Shown here piece by piece: positions 1 through 10,200 of a stretch of DNA of 64,000 nucleotides. Both the position numbers and the translations under genes were made by a program. Each line of letters opens with the position of its first letter. The first letter of the stretch is position 1. The notes under the pieces are model-generated. The model made no database searches. It was not told where the DNA came from and saw nothing but the letters and a program-made list of their open reading frames with translations. The DNA is from Synaphobranchus kaupii (lineage: Eukaryota > Chordata > Actinopteri > Anguilliformes > Synaphobranchidae). The DNA lies in the NCBI GenBank assembly GCA_029718625.1, contig CM056376.1, forward strand, positions 24,775,130 through 24,839,129, given 5' to 3'.

Positions 1-712
1 AGCTACGCCGCACCTTCCAACTCGGCGGTGCATTCACCAGCTACAGTCCTGTCACAACACCCTGCCTTTAACCTCTGCTTTCTGCCCGGTTACTCAAGCT
101 ACCCGGTCCAGTTTCCAGTCCTGTTCCAGCCCAGTTCCGATCCAGGTTCCTGTCCAGCTCCAGTCCAGTTTCCAGTCCAGTTCCAGTCCAGTTCCGGTGT
201 TTTAGACACCTCCGTTCAAGTCCAGTTCCGGCTTGGAACAAGTTCCGTGCCGTCCCCTGTGTTCCTGAGTGGACCTTCCGGTCCAGTTTCCAGTCCAGTT
301 CCAGTCCAGGTCCGGTGTTTCATACACCTCCGTTCAAGTCCAGTTCCGGCTTGGAACAAGTTCCGTGCCGTTCCCGTTTCCTGAGTGGACCTCCCGGTCC
401 AGTTTCCAGTCCAGTTCCCAGTCCAGTTCCAGTCCAGTTCCGGTGTTTTATACACCTCCGTTCAAGTCCAGTTCCGGCTTGGAACAAGTTCCGTGCCGTT
501 CCCGTTTCCTGAGTGGACCTTCCGGTCCAGTTACCAGTCCAGTTCCGATCCAGTTTCCAGTCCAGTTCCAGTCCAGTTCCAGTCCAGTTCCGGTGTTTTA
601 GACACCTCCGTTCAAGTCCAGTTCCGGCTTGGAACAGTTCCGTGTTTCTTCAAGTCCAGCTCCGGCTTGGAGCAGTCCTCAGTTGGACGCTATCCTGTGT
701 TAACTAACTAAC
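1..712. repeat. GTTCCAGTCCA-type minisatellite with higher-order units
   Basis: From about 105 to 660 the sequence is built from roughly 11-bp subunits of the form agttccagtcc. They are organised into longer units that each carry a gtgttt(t/c)a(g/t)acacc block. That block starts at 197, 315, 443 and 593, giving periods of about 118, 128 and 150 bp, so the longer units differ in how many short subunits they hold. Open frames across it only reflect the lack of stop codons in the repeat and are not credible genes. Confidence 0.85.
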
Positions 713-828
713 CTGTTTTGCTCCCGTGTACAGCTTTGGGACCACCCCAACGCTTAATAAAGTTCCACTTTCTGTAATCTGTCTCCTGGTCGTTGCACTT
801 GGGTTCGTCCCGTATCAGGATCGTAACA
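713..828 (+). mobile_element. LTR-like 3' end (Gypsy-type), with polyA signal
   Basis: Downstream of the minisatellite are an AATAAA at 756-761 and a block ending in ggatcgtaaca at about 828. This layout (AATAAA, then a GT-rich stretch, then a CA-ended terminus) resembles the 3' part of fish Gypsy LTRs. The minisatellite could be an expansion inside the same LTR or untranslated region. No matching second LTR or internal coding region was seen, so this may be a solo LTR or a fragment running off the left edge. Confidence 0.4.
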
Positions 829-1337
829 TTATCTCTACGATACTTTATCATAATTAAAATTATAATTATGCAGAATCTCATTAATATTTTATTGTATTTT
901 AATGCTTATTTATAATATTAATTATGACTTTAATATTGAAGTGATTTACTATTTCCTGATATGATAGCCGTTTTAATTCTAAGTTGACTACAATACTATG
1001 TTCCATAACTCAGATTTCATGGGGACATGTTTGATATGCACATGTAATGTAAAGTTTCCTGATCTGAATTTAACTGAGACCTGTTCCATTGTGTGCTTGT
1101 TGAAATACAATTAATCTGCCTCCCCTTTTTTCTGGACAAAAGCTCATTGATACAACTAAACATTTCATTCATGTGTCTTCAGAGACTTCCTCAGGAACTA
1201 ATTAAGAAATATCTGTGAGTTTTATAACAAGGATTTCCTCAGACTTTGATGGTTATTTATGTTTGAATTTATTTTATGGTAATTTCTAATCAGGATGTCT
1301 GGTATATTATCACAAAATGCCGTAATAATGCCCCAGG
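829..1337. other. cabp7 intron 3, no recognised feature
   Basis: AT-rich intron sequence downstream of cabp7 exon 3 in the direction of transcription. No exon, RNA gene or repeat was recognised. The next cabp7 exon (starting after the WK of exon 3) was not found here and should lie to the left of the window. Confidence 0.5.
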
Positions 1338-2253
1338 AAGTGAAATTCTGTCTTAACAGAAGCAATATCTGCAGAGAGCTCTAATTAACACAGATAAAAG
1401 ATAGAGAGATGTTAATACATAATTATTGCCAAGAAAAGCTGCATAAACCAATTAAAGGGTTGATATAACATGTCCTTTCATTGTATCACTGATATAAATT
1501 CATACAATGTTTTTCTTTATTTTCTTACTGTGAGGAGCAAAAAGCTGTGGTCAGTTCTAGAGAGGCAGTGATTGACAGCTTATGGCTGCGATGACTTAAA
1601 TGGGCCAGGAAGTTCACCTTACGTATCCAGAACATAATGACCAACAGTGTTAGGAGGACAGTGATGAAGACTACCTTCCAGAACACGGAGTCAAAGTCCG
1701 TTCCGTTGAATTTGTCAGGCATTCCAGCCGCTGTCAGTTTTGGTCCGAGCAGAGTGACAAATTCCTCAAAATCAACTTGACCGTCCCCTACACAAAACAG
1801 GGATATTACAGGTTTATATTACTGAATGAAATGCTTTTATGAAAACAACCACAGGCAACAGAAAAATGTCAACTATCGTAGTTTCACTGACCTATTGAAT
1901 GAGTCCAATGGACTTCAGATTTAAAAGTATGCATGGTTGAAGAGTGTGAAATGTATACAAATGTTTCAGCAAGTAAAAACTGTATAATAATATTTTATCA
2001 CTAATCTTGAGCTCCATGGTTCTTTCCATTTATACGGTTATAATAAAGTTTGATGATGTGGACTGGCCATTCAGCCCATCGAGGTTTGTCAGCTTGAGGG
2101 CCACAGAAGGTATCAACACTGTATAAATGCTGGTCTTAAACATCCAAATGGTCTCTGCCTCCACTGGCTTACTTAAGTGTTCCTCATATATGGAGAAATA
2201 CTGCCATTAAAATAAGTCACATCTATGCTTTCTTATGCTGACGGAATAAAACA
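1338..2253 (-). repeat. donor-like copy of the cabp7 exon 3 segment duplicated at 48721-49621
   Basis: This stretch (intron 3 end, exon 3, intron 2 start) matches 48721-49621 in inverted orientation. In three 60-bp blocks checked by eye there were 0 to 2 differences each; near the 1340-1440 end there are more, about 5 in 100. Homology stops at about 1338 on one side and at 2253 on the other, next to a TA (2254-2255). This copy keeps the reading frame and the GT splice donor and the other does not, so this is taken as the parent. Confidence 0.9.
1675..1787 (-). CDS. cabp7: cabp7 exon 3: second EF-hand of calneuron-2
   Basis: The exon is bounded by an acceptor ending ttttgtgtag (AG at 1788-1789) and a donor AAG|GTAGTC (GT at 1674-1673). 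It is 113 bp and runs from phase 1 to phase 0. Together with the last base of exon 2 it completes the EF-hand loop DMDGDGQVDFEE, with all Ca2+-ligand positions (1, 3, 5, 9, 12) filled by D, D, D, D and E. It then continues FVTLLGPKL and GTDFDSVFWK. The FEEFVTLLGPKL and GTDFD.VFWK wording fits CABP7 better than the paralogue CALN1, which has a different sequence here. Residues 86-122 of the protein are encoded. The C-terminal part of the family, including the membrane-anchoring tail, is outside the window. The first bases past the donor can be read through as open frame, but this is intron. Confidence 0.93.
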
Positions 2254-2315
2254 TACATACTTAGTATTTACCACTATAATAGTATAATAACAATGTAATA
2301 GTTCCATACAGTTGG
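1788..2315 (-). other. cabp7 intron 2, 3' part
   Basis: Intron sequence directly upstream of exon 3. Up to 2253 it is shared with the transposon-borne copy at 48.7-49.2 kb. From 2254 to 2315 it is unique AT-rich sequence before the foldback element. No other feature was seen. Confidence 0.6.
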
Positions 2316-3390
2316 GTTTGAGTTTGAAAGGATACAATGACAATGAGCTTTAATTTGAGGGTATTTTCATCCATATCGGATGAACCGTTTAGAAATTATA
2401 GAACCTTCTGTACATAGTCCCCCCCATTTTCGGGCATCAAAAAATATTGGACAGTTTAACATAATGTAGAATATAGTGATCATTTTTAATATTTGGTCGC
2501 ATATCCTTTGCATGCCATGACTTCCTGATGTCTGTGACCCAACAATATCAAAAGACTCTTGATATCTTATTTTCAGGTATCTCTTACAAGCGATACTATA
2601 GCCTCTCTACATTTGAATGGATCTCTATGGGAATTGGGGGGTGGGACTAGATTTAGCTGTAAATTATCCTGGAACAGTATGGAATACATGGTTGACGAAA
2701 TGGCTGTAAGTCATCAAGGGTCTGAGGTATCAAACGAGCCTAAAACCATCACTCTGCTGCCAGATATGCAGTAGATATGGATGGATCACTTTAAGGGTTA
2801 TTTCTCCTGACTTATTTGTCCATAGTTCAATAGGAAAATTTGTCAGGAGAAACAACCCTTAAAGTGATCCATCCATATCTACTGCATATCTGGCAGCAGA
2901 GTGATGGTTTTAGGCTCGTTTGATACCTCAGACCCTTGATGACTTACAGCCATTTCGTCAACCATGTATTCCATACTGTTCCAGCATAATTTACAGCTAA
3001 ATCTAGTCCCACCCCCCAATTCCCATAGAGATTCATTCAAATACAGAGAGGCTATAGTATCGTTTGTAAGAGTACCAGAAAATAAGATATCAAGAGTCTT
3101 TTGATATTGTTGAGTCACATACATCAGGAAGTCATGGCATGCAAAGGATATGTGGCCAAATATTAAAAACGATTACTTTATTCTACATTATGTTAAACCG
3201 TCCAATATTTTTTGATTCCCGAAAATGGGGGGGGGGGGGGGGCTATGTACGAAACGTTCTATAATTTCTAAACGGTTCATCCAATATATATCTTAAAGCT
3301 GACAGTCTGAACTTCAACCTCATTGTCATTGTATCCTTTCAACCTCAAAGTGCTAGAGTACAGAACCAAAATAACAAAAAATTTATATGT
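2316..3390. mobile_element. palindromic foldback element (family FB, copy 1)
   Basis: About 500 bp (2316-2820) is repeated as its reverse complement at about 2830-3390. The two arms face each other around a short centre near 2825. Recognisable marks in both arms are ctgatgtctgtgaccc, gggaattggggggtggga and cagatatgcagtagatatgg. The outer parts read agtgctagagtacagaacc and gtcagctttaatttgaggg. Copy 2 shows that the full ends are Tc1-like (TA, then cagtgagcaccataattc). It lies in cabp7 intron 2. The 71-81 aa open frames in both arms are the same sequence read on opposite strands and have no recognisable domain. Confidence 0.85.
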
Positions 3391-3916
3391 AGAGCAGCAC
3401 ATTAGCACAATTCATCAAAGAAACAATATCAGCAGACAAACTAATAATAGCCTAATTGTCGTATGTTGTGTGTTTTGACGGGTTAATGATTATAAGTTTA
3501 TTGCCAGCTGTATATACAAATAGGTATAGCATGTGTATATGTTATTGAGGTATTTCCAGATATGCATGCACTTTGCAGCTCATAAAGGCGTCATGGTCAT
3601 AATCAACTACTACAACTCAAGGCTGTTCCCTGAAAATGTATGAGTATTGTCTCTCATAATTATCAATTAACATGAAAATATAATTTAAAAAACCAGAATT
3701 TTAATTTAAAAAGTCAAAATGTAATTTCCACTGAGCCCCGGGGAAAGAGCAACGTGCCCAAACAAATTCAGCAGCTCTCTTAGGGCTTATCTGCAAATCC
3801 AACCAAAAAATAAATAGATAAAAATAAACTATTCATAACTGCTCTATTGTTCACTGGTATTCAGAGTTCCCTGTAGGTGCAAGTCAAATATGAATAAAAC
3901 TCCCTCGGTGGACAAA
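3391..3916. other. cabp7 intron 2, no recognised feature
   Basis: AT-rich intron sequence between the foldback element and the small MITE. No exon or known repeat was recognised. Confidence 0.5.
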
Positions 3917-3918
3917 TA

Positions 3919-4046
3919 CACAGCAAAAATGGTGGTGTACATTTAACACCACAGGGTGTCTATATGAGACCGTGGTCTCATATAAACCCCCGATGATGTT
4001 AAATGTATACCAGCAGTGTTAGATTTACACCACCAATGTTGCTGTG
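3919..4046. mobile_element. small TA-flanked MITE
   Basis: The ends are inverted repeats: cacagcaaaaatggtggtgta on the left and the near reverse complement tacaccaccaatgttgctgtg on the right. TA lies on each side (3917-3918 and 4047-4048). In the middle is a perfect hairpin, tatatgagacc / ggtctcatata. The TA target and end structure fit a Tc1/mariner-type MITE of 128 bp. No coding capacity. Confidence 0.65.
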
Positions 4047-4215
4047 TAGGAAGTAACCAGGAAGTAACTAGGAAGTAACTCTTCCTATGAACAACTAAGG
4101 GCGTGGCTTCATAGTGACCAACACAGCCAATCGGTCAGTTTGCCCCAATCAGTCTATATGAGTCTGTAAGTGAAGGTGATTTGTGCGGAACCCATGTGGG
4201 CCCTGGCATCCTCAC

Positions 4216-4359
4216 CATCCATGTCCAGTCTCTGGATGATGACTTCCAGCTCCACCTCGTTGGGCATGTAACCTAGGGAACGCATGGCCATGCCCAGCTC
4301 CTGTTTGGAGATGAAGCCGTTCCCATCACGGTCAAACACTTTGAATGCCTCGCGGATCT
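4216..4359 (-). CDS. cabp7: cabp7 exon 2: first EF-hand of calneuron-2
   Basis: The exon is 144 bp. The acceptor is ctcttctgcag|AGATCC and the donor GATG|GTGAGG. It enters and leaves in phase 1, matching exon 1 (ends GAG G) and exon 3 (starts GG GAC). It encodes [20 protein letters not shown] and continues through [20 protein letters not shown] to RLDMD. The EF loop [12 protein letters not shown] has D, D, N, S and E at positions 1, 3, 5, 9 and 12, so it should bind Ca2+. The sequence is very strongly conserved in the calneuron family; VFDRDGNG and [12 protein letters not shown] point to CABP7 rather than CALN1. Calneurons are Golgi/trans-Golgi Ca2+ sensors of neurons that restrain phosphatidylinositol 4-kinase beta at low Ca2+ (family knowledge). 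Confidence 0.95.
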
Positions 4360-6436
4360 CTGCAGAAGAGAGCGATATTTAAACATACAGGCTGGTGAAA
4401 CATGCACAGCAAGAAAAGAAACAAAATGCAACTGTGTGGCCTTTCCACTTTGGTGTTCTTATATATCTTATATATCCTGTGAAAGTGGCACAGAGCCTTT
4501 GCATAATAAAATTTTAAGTGTTAATTCAACAAAGCTAACTTGTGTTAGGGATCAAATGTACACTGTTATGGTAAATATTGTCTACCAGAATTATTTTATA
4601 CTGAACATTTTACTATGCATTAATCAGTTTATAGGAGCAACTGTCTTAGCATCCCTGGGTTTACTTTTCTTTGTATTTATACAGCACCATTAATACAATG
4701 TTTTGTGGCCCAAAGTGCATACAGAAAACAGAGAAAGACCACCGATAAAAGACAATAGTACAAGCAACTTTGATATAATAAAAACAAATGATAATAAAAT
4801 GATACCTTCCAGCCAACATAGCATTAATTGAAACTTCAATAATAAATATATATTCATAAGTTGAACTACTGACTATTTTTCTGACAGCAGCCTTGGGTTC
4901 CCTTTGAATAATTGTTCAATTAGATAATGCATTCTTTTTTTCGTCCAACCAACTCCAGTGGCTAGTGCCGTGTAAAAATTCATCAAGTCTGACTGGGGGC
5001 ATCTCTCTTGCAATCCTCTTTCTCCTGAACCATTTCATTAGCATGCATTGTAGATAATCATTCCGTCTTCCGCAATTTTACACTTGTCAAATGATAATGT
5101 CAACTGCCTAATCATAAAGTATGTATGTTCCAATGACAAAGCTCCGGCCGCTTGCCTCTGTTTCAGGGGACGCACACACTTTAGCAGACCTTCACAGTCT
5201 CCTTTCAGTTTGTTTACACACAAATTAAATCAAATGGAGCTTTGGAAAAGCAGCAGTTTGTACCCATTCAAGGTTATTTGTTAGCATCTCGTTCATTTAT
5301 CGAAGTCTGGATCTAAACTGCAGTATCCTCTAAGATTCATAAATCTGCCGTAAATCTAAGACCCCCCCCCACCTTTAAATCCCTATAAAGCTTTAAAAAG
5401 AACAAACTGCCAAATGCTTGTTTTGCCCCAGTACTGGTTAATTTGTAAAAGGTATCATTGTGTAATAATAGGATGAGATTTTCACAGGAAAATGTTTTGA
5501 AAGCCAGGCTTGTAATTAGAGGGTTTCAGTTTCATTTTGAATGTTGGGACACTTCAATTGTACCCTTGAACAAGATACTTTATAGAAAATTTCACCAGTA
5601 ATCCCATGGCATAAGTGGCTGCTATTTAATACCTGCGTCAACCTACAAATAAGTAAAATTCAAAGACTAGTGTCACTACAAATCTAACTCGCATGTTACC
5701 GCTCTTGAAATTAACCTTTAGAAAGCCAAGTGTTTTGAGTTGGAGCTGCCCACAGGATTGTATTAAAACCAAAACCATTAAAAATCAAAAACTATGCTTA
5801 AAAAAAGGTGAAAAGCTTCTGCAGAGGCATGTTGGGCTTAACGCTGCTAAGAGCATCCACAAGAGCAATTACAAACAGCGGCGTATCACAGATATCACTA
5901 ATGAATTGACCATTTTGGTCAAGTGCTAAAAGGGCAGTAATGCATTTTAGAGCCACTTGCCAACTTTGTAACACATTAACGTGCCTGCGTTTGCTTTTAT
6001 GTAAGTACACTTTGATTCACATTTACTGTACACTTTTCATCATAATTGCATTTTTCACAGTAGAACCACTTTAAATTCCTGGTTTTCTAATTGAAACATG
6101 AACAGTGCAATTGAAGGGAGACCGGTATTCCATTGTGTCCCGTGTCCATGGACGATACTAATGGACGTTGTCTTTTTTCCAACATTGTTTCTACATTTGA
6201 TGCAAAATGTGCATTTGAATGGGAAATGAGTAAATAAAATTGGAGACAAACATGCTTATCATACCATAAGTAGCATGGCATTGTTAAGCTAATCACTGAT
6301 GGAATTTACATAAATCCCAGTATATGGGACTGAGGGACTTGTAAGATTTGTAAGCTATGGGCATGAGGTGGATTTTACTAAAGAACGTAGAGAAGACACC
6401 ATGTGAATGAAAATAAAACATTTATCCATATAAACA
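4360..6436. other. cabp7 intron 1, 3' end region, no recognised feature
   Basis: AT-rich intron sequence. A weak SINE-like phrase (cccttgaacaagatactt, about 5563-5580) may be a very old repeat remnant. Open frames here are short and show no known domain. Confidence 0.4.
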
Positions 6437-6467
6437 TCACATACACACACACACACATGCGCACATA

Positions 6468-6504
<37 letters not shown>

Positions 6505-6540
6505 ATGCGCACGTACACATGCGCACATACTCTCTCTCTT

Positions 6541-6571
<31 letters not shown>

Positions 6572-6595
6572 TCCGCATGTACACATGCGCACATA

Positions 6596-6646
<51 letters not shown>

Positions 6647-6669
6647 GCGCACGTACACATGCACACATA

Positions 6670-6729
<60 letters not shown>
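6437..6729. repeat. compound (AC)n/(CT)n microsatellite
   Basis: At least five alternating blocks of (AC)n and (TC)n are separated by repeated atgcgcacgtacacatgcgcacata spacers, so the whole CA-spacer-CT module has itself been duplicated. The reading frames through it (HTHTH, LSLSL, VCVCV) are repeat artefacts. Confidence 0.95.
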
Positions 6730-6735
<6 letters not shown>

Positions 6736-7550
6736 GATTTTCTTCTTAAATATAAATGCTCTCAGCATGTGTATTGTCCCTGCATTTTATTCATTTTATT
6801 TTTCTCCTAGAGTCACCCTGCGTGTGTTTAAACTGTCCTCATTTTGAATGTAAATATTAAATGTCTTTTAATTATTTGGATGCTGCGCATTCTGAAAGCC
6901 ACCAGCTAGGAGGACATTTTAAGGGGAAATCCACCAGAGCACCCTTGAATGATTGCCTTTGGGCCAGAGGCTGCATTTGGATACTCAGCCGAGTATTTTA
7001 AAATATTTTCAACCTCTCAAAATGTGTTTATATTTTGTCCTGGCAACAGCCCTTGAAATAAATATCATGCTGCAGATTAACACCACTAAAGCATTTTTCC
7101 CCAGCACAGAGCACTAGAGGTAAATTGTGTTTTATTGCACACAACAATAGACATGGCAGAAAACTCAATGAAGGTGATTATGTTGGTTTTTTATGTCAAT
7201 TCTTTTTAAAAAATCCCTCAACTCCAACAAAAAAGAAAACTGGTATGGGGAAAGGAAAGTGAGAGAAGGAAAGAGAGGGAATGAGATACAATCATTCGGC
7301 TGCTAAATATTCCACATAACACTGGGAGATTAGCATACCAATCCCAGTGGATTTTACATAATTGCCTTCATTATTTTATCCATCGCACAGTTCATTATTA
7401 CAATTGCTCAGTCATTTTTAGTACTTCATTTATTTTCAATTTCTATTGACAATGATATGCATGGAATATGGCACATGCAAAAAATCCACTGTGATGGGAT
7501 GGGTGGCAATACAGGCTTGAAATAATGATGTTTCTGATTTATGTACAGTA
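6730..7550. other. cabp7 intron 1, no recognised feature
   Basis: Mostly AT-rich intron sequence with a purine-rich patch at about 7240-7290. No gene or repeat family was recognised. Confidence 0.4.
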
Positions 7551-7897
7551 TACAGTGAGCACCATAATTCATTGGACAGTGACACATTTTTTGTTATTTT
7601 GGTTCTGTACTCTAGCACTTTGAGTTTGAAAGTTGAGTTGAGGTTGAAATGTCTGTGACCCAACAATATCAAAAGACTCTTGATATCTTATTTTCTGGTA
7701 CTCCTACAAGCGATACTATAACCTCTCTGCATTTGAATGGATCTCTCTGCATTTGAATTGGGGGGTGGGACTAGATTTAGCTGTAAATTATGCTGGAACA
7801 GTATGGAATACATGGTTGGTGAAATGGCTGTAAGTCATCAAGGGCCTGAGCTATCAAACGAGCATCAAACCATCACTCTGCTGCCAGATATGCAGTA

Positions 7898-9567
7898 CAG
7901 TCCCGGCCAAAAGTCTTGTCGCATGAGTGGACAAAAGTGACAATTGCTAATTACCCAACTCTTAATTAGCTAATACAGTTAGGAAACAACACAAATTAAT
8001 CATAAGTGTCTAAAGTTTATTTAGATACTAGCAAAACAAAAATTTCAAGATGCTTATAAGGTTAATTGCTTGACAATGATGAACAAGCCAGTTTCTACCT
8101 GGACAAAAGTCTTGTCGCAAATCAAATTATAATCAATAAATTTTATCTTTCTCAAAAAGTTAATAAAATACCAAATGAAAAATCAGTCTAGTATTTCATC
8201 ATGGACTATAAGTTAAGAAATTAATATCTTGTATGGGTTCCTTTGGCCTGCAGAACAGTTGCCATCCGGTTTGGCAGAGAGTCATAGAGCTTGTTGATTA
8301 AGTCGTCGGGGATGGCATGGAAGGCCACCTTGCAGGCATCCCAAAGCTCCTCCAAGTTCTTCAGCTTGGTCCTCCAAGCTTCCTCCTTCATTCTTCCCCA
8401 GATATGCTCAATAATATTCATATCTGGAGACTGTGCTGGCCATCCCTGAATGACCTTGATCTTCTTCCCCCTGAGAAACTTCATAGTGGAACCTGAGGTA
8501 TGGCAAGGAGCTCCATCCTGTTGAAAAATCTGACCCCTCTTGTAGTTGGGAATGTACTGGGAGGCAAGAATCTGTTGATATTTGGCACTGTCAATGTTAC
8601 CATCCACCTTACAGATCTCCCTGGCACCTCCGTATTGGATGTAACCCCAAACCATAATCTTTCCACCTCCAAATTTGACTGTCTTCTGGGTGAACTGTGG
8701 GTCCAGACAGGCCCCAGAGGGTCGTCGACAATATTGGCGGCGCTTGGGATGGAGCTCAACTGACGATTCATCTGAAAAATAAATTTTTAGCCACTTTTCT
8801 GCTGTCCAACCTTCCGTCAGGCTGTGGGCCTTGGCGTACGCAACACGGTTTCTTAGCTGTCTCTTGTTTAGCCCTGGTTTCTGGGCAGCAATACGACCGT
8901 GGAGACCATTGCGAGCAAGAATCCGACGTACAGTTCTTGACGAAACAGGCGTTGCTGGCGTCCACTCCTCCCTGGGGCTGGCTTTTGACCATCGGACCAG
9001 CAAGCTGTCGTCTCGAGCAGTTGTCTTGCGCGGTCTGCCCGACCTGGGTCTGTCATGGACGTCGCCAGTCTCTTGGTAGCGCTTGCGAATCCTCTCCACC
9101 TGCCGTTTAGACACATTGAAGATGTCTGAAACTTCAGCAGGAGACTTGGACTTGAGATTCTTGATGATCAGCACTTTGGTTTCTGGTTTGATCTTGGGCA
9201 TGTTGACAGAAGCAATGTTGAGCATGAACTTGGCTTAAAGTGTCAAATTTCTGCTTTTATAGCTCAAAGTTACCTACAGCTGACTAATCAAGCCCCTTGT
9301 TTGTTTCTTCCTTATTCACTGTGGCCTAGAAATTGGAGTTTGCCATTGCGACAAGACTTTTGTCCGGCCAAAACTGGCCTGTTGATCATTATCAAGCTGT
9401 AACATTTAGTAACAATTTTGAAATGTCATTTTGCTAGTATCTAAATAAACTTTAGACACTTATGATTAATTTGTGTTGTTTCCTAACTGTATTAGCTAAT
9501 TAAGAGTTGGGTAATTAGCAATTGTCACTTTTGTCCACTCATGCAACAAGACTTTTGGCCGGGACTG
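7898..9567 (-). mobile_element. complete Tc1/mariner element, DD35E type
   Basis: The element is 1670 bp. Terminal inverted repeats of 139 bp (7898-8036 and 9429-9567) begin cagtcccggccaaaagtctt and differ at one visible position. The TA target is duplicated at 7896-7897 and 9568-9569. A second copy of the terminal motif, ggacaaaagtcttgtcgcaa, lies inward of each repeat (about 8101-8120 and its inverse at about 9347-9366), so the ends have the IR/DR layout known from Sleeping Beauty-type elements. It is inserted in the centre of the FB palindrome, in gcag|TA|gatatgg. The near-perfect repeats and open transposase frame indicate a recent insertion. Confidence 0.93.
8221..9225 (-). CDS. Tc1/mariner transposase, intact reading frame
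   Basis: The open frame has 334 codons and no interruption. The N-terminal half is a paired-type helix-turn-helix region (VSKRQVERIRKRY at residues 39-51, then GRPRKTT), followed by the second DNA-binding helices (VSSRTVRRILARNGL). The catalytic domain has D in IYFSDESS, D in IFQQDGAPCH and E in MNIIEHIWG. There are 35 residues between the second D and the E, one more than the classical DD34E of Tc1 and Sleeping Beauty. An extra residue in VIQGWPAQSP explains it. The Met at residue 9 (MPKIKPETK, codon at 9199-9201) is the more likely start, because Tc1 transposases usually begin M-P/G-K; that gives 326 aa. The gene lies wholly between the inverted repeats. The enzyme would cut and paste the element at TA sites. 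Activity is inferred, not shown. Confidence 0.95.
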   Translation of the reverse strand: MLNIASVNMPKIKPETKVLIIKNLKSKSPAEVSDIFNVSKRQVERIRKRYQETGDVHDRPRSGRPRKTTARDDSLLVRWSKASPREEWTPATPVSSRTVRRILARNGLHGRIAAQKPGLNKRQLRNRVAYAKAHSLTEGWTAEKWLKIYFSDESSVELHPKRRQYCRRPSGACLDPQFTQKTVKFGGGKIMVWGYIQYGGAREICKVDGNIDSAKYQQILASQYIPNYKRGQIFQQDGAPCHTSGSTMKFLRGKKIKVIQGWPAQSPDMNIIEHIWGRMKEEAWRTKLKNLEELWDACKVAFHAIPDDLINKLYDSLPNRMATVLQAKGTHTRY

Positions 9568-10200
9568 TAGATATGGATAGATCACTTTAAGGGTTGTTTC
9601 GTCTGACAAATTTTCCTATTGAACTCCATGGAAAAATACGTCAGGAGAAGAAACCCTTCAAGTTATCCATCCTTCTCTACTGCATATCTGGCAGCAGAGT
9701 GATGGTTTAAGGCTTGTTTGATACGTCAGAACCTTGATGACTTACAGCCATTTAGCCAACCATGTGTTCTATACTTTTCCAGTGTAATTTACAGCTAAAT
9801 CTAGTCCCACCCCCCAATTCCCATAGAGATCCATTCAAATGCAGAGAGGTTATATTATCGCTTGTAGGAGTACCATAAAATAAGATATCAAGAGTCTTTT
9901 GATATTGGGTCACAGACATCAGGAAGTCATGGCATGCAAAGGATATGCGACCAAATATAAAAAATGATCACTATATTCTACATTATGTTAAACTGTCCAA
10001 TATTTTTTGATGCCCGAAAATGGGGGGGACTATGTACAGAAGGTTCTATAATTTCTAAACGGTTCATCCGATATAGATAAAAATACCAATACCCTCAAAT
10101 TAAAGCTGACAGTCTGCACCTCAACCTCATTGTCATTGTATCCTTTCAAACTCAAAGTGCTAGAGTACAGAACCAAAATAACAAAAAATGTGTCACTGTA

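Larger units (their letters stand above)
7553..10198. mobile_element. foldback element FB copy 2, split by a Tc1 insertion
   Basis: The left end is TA then cagtgagcaccataattc (from 7553). The right end is the inverse of the same outer sequence and stops at gtgtcactg with TA at 10199-10200. Removing the insertion at 7898-9567 leaves about 975 bp, again with opposed arms sharing ctgatgtctgtgaccc, ggggggtgggactag and ccagatatgcagtaga. The extreme right tip appears shortened by about 20 bp between two cactg repeats. The left arm has an internal deletion after ttgagttgaggttgaaatg (about 7650). No coding function is seen. Confidence 0.8.

Noticed and set aside
1525..1722. 65-aa frame MPDKFNGTDFDSV... 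with a hydrophobic stretch, also at 49236-49433
   Set aside because: Only the first part is cabp7 exon 3; the hydrophobic stretch is intron read past the GT donor, so it is not a membrane protein.
2559..3124. 71- and 81-aa frames ending in the same peptide on opposite strands
   Set aside because: They are the two arms of a palindrome read from either side; no known domain and the sequence differs by frameshifts between copies.
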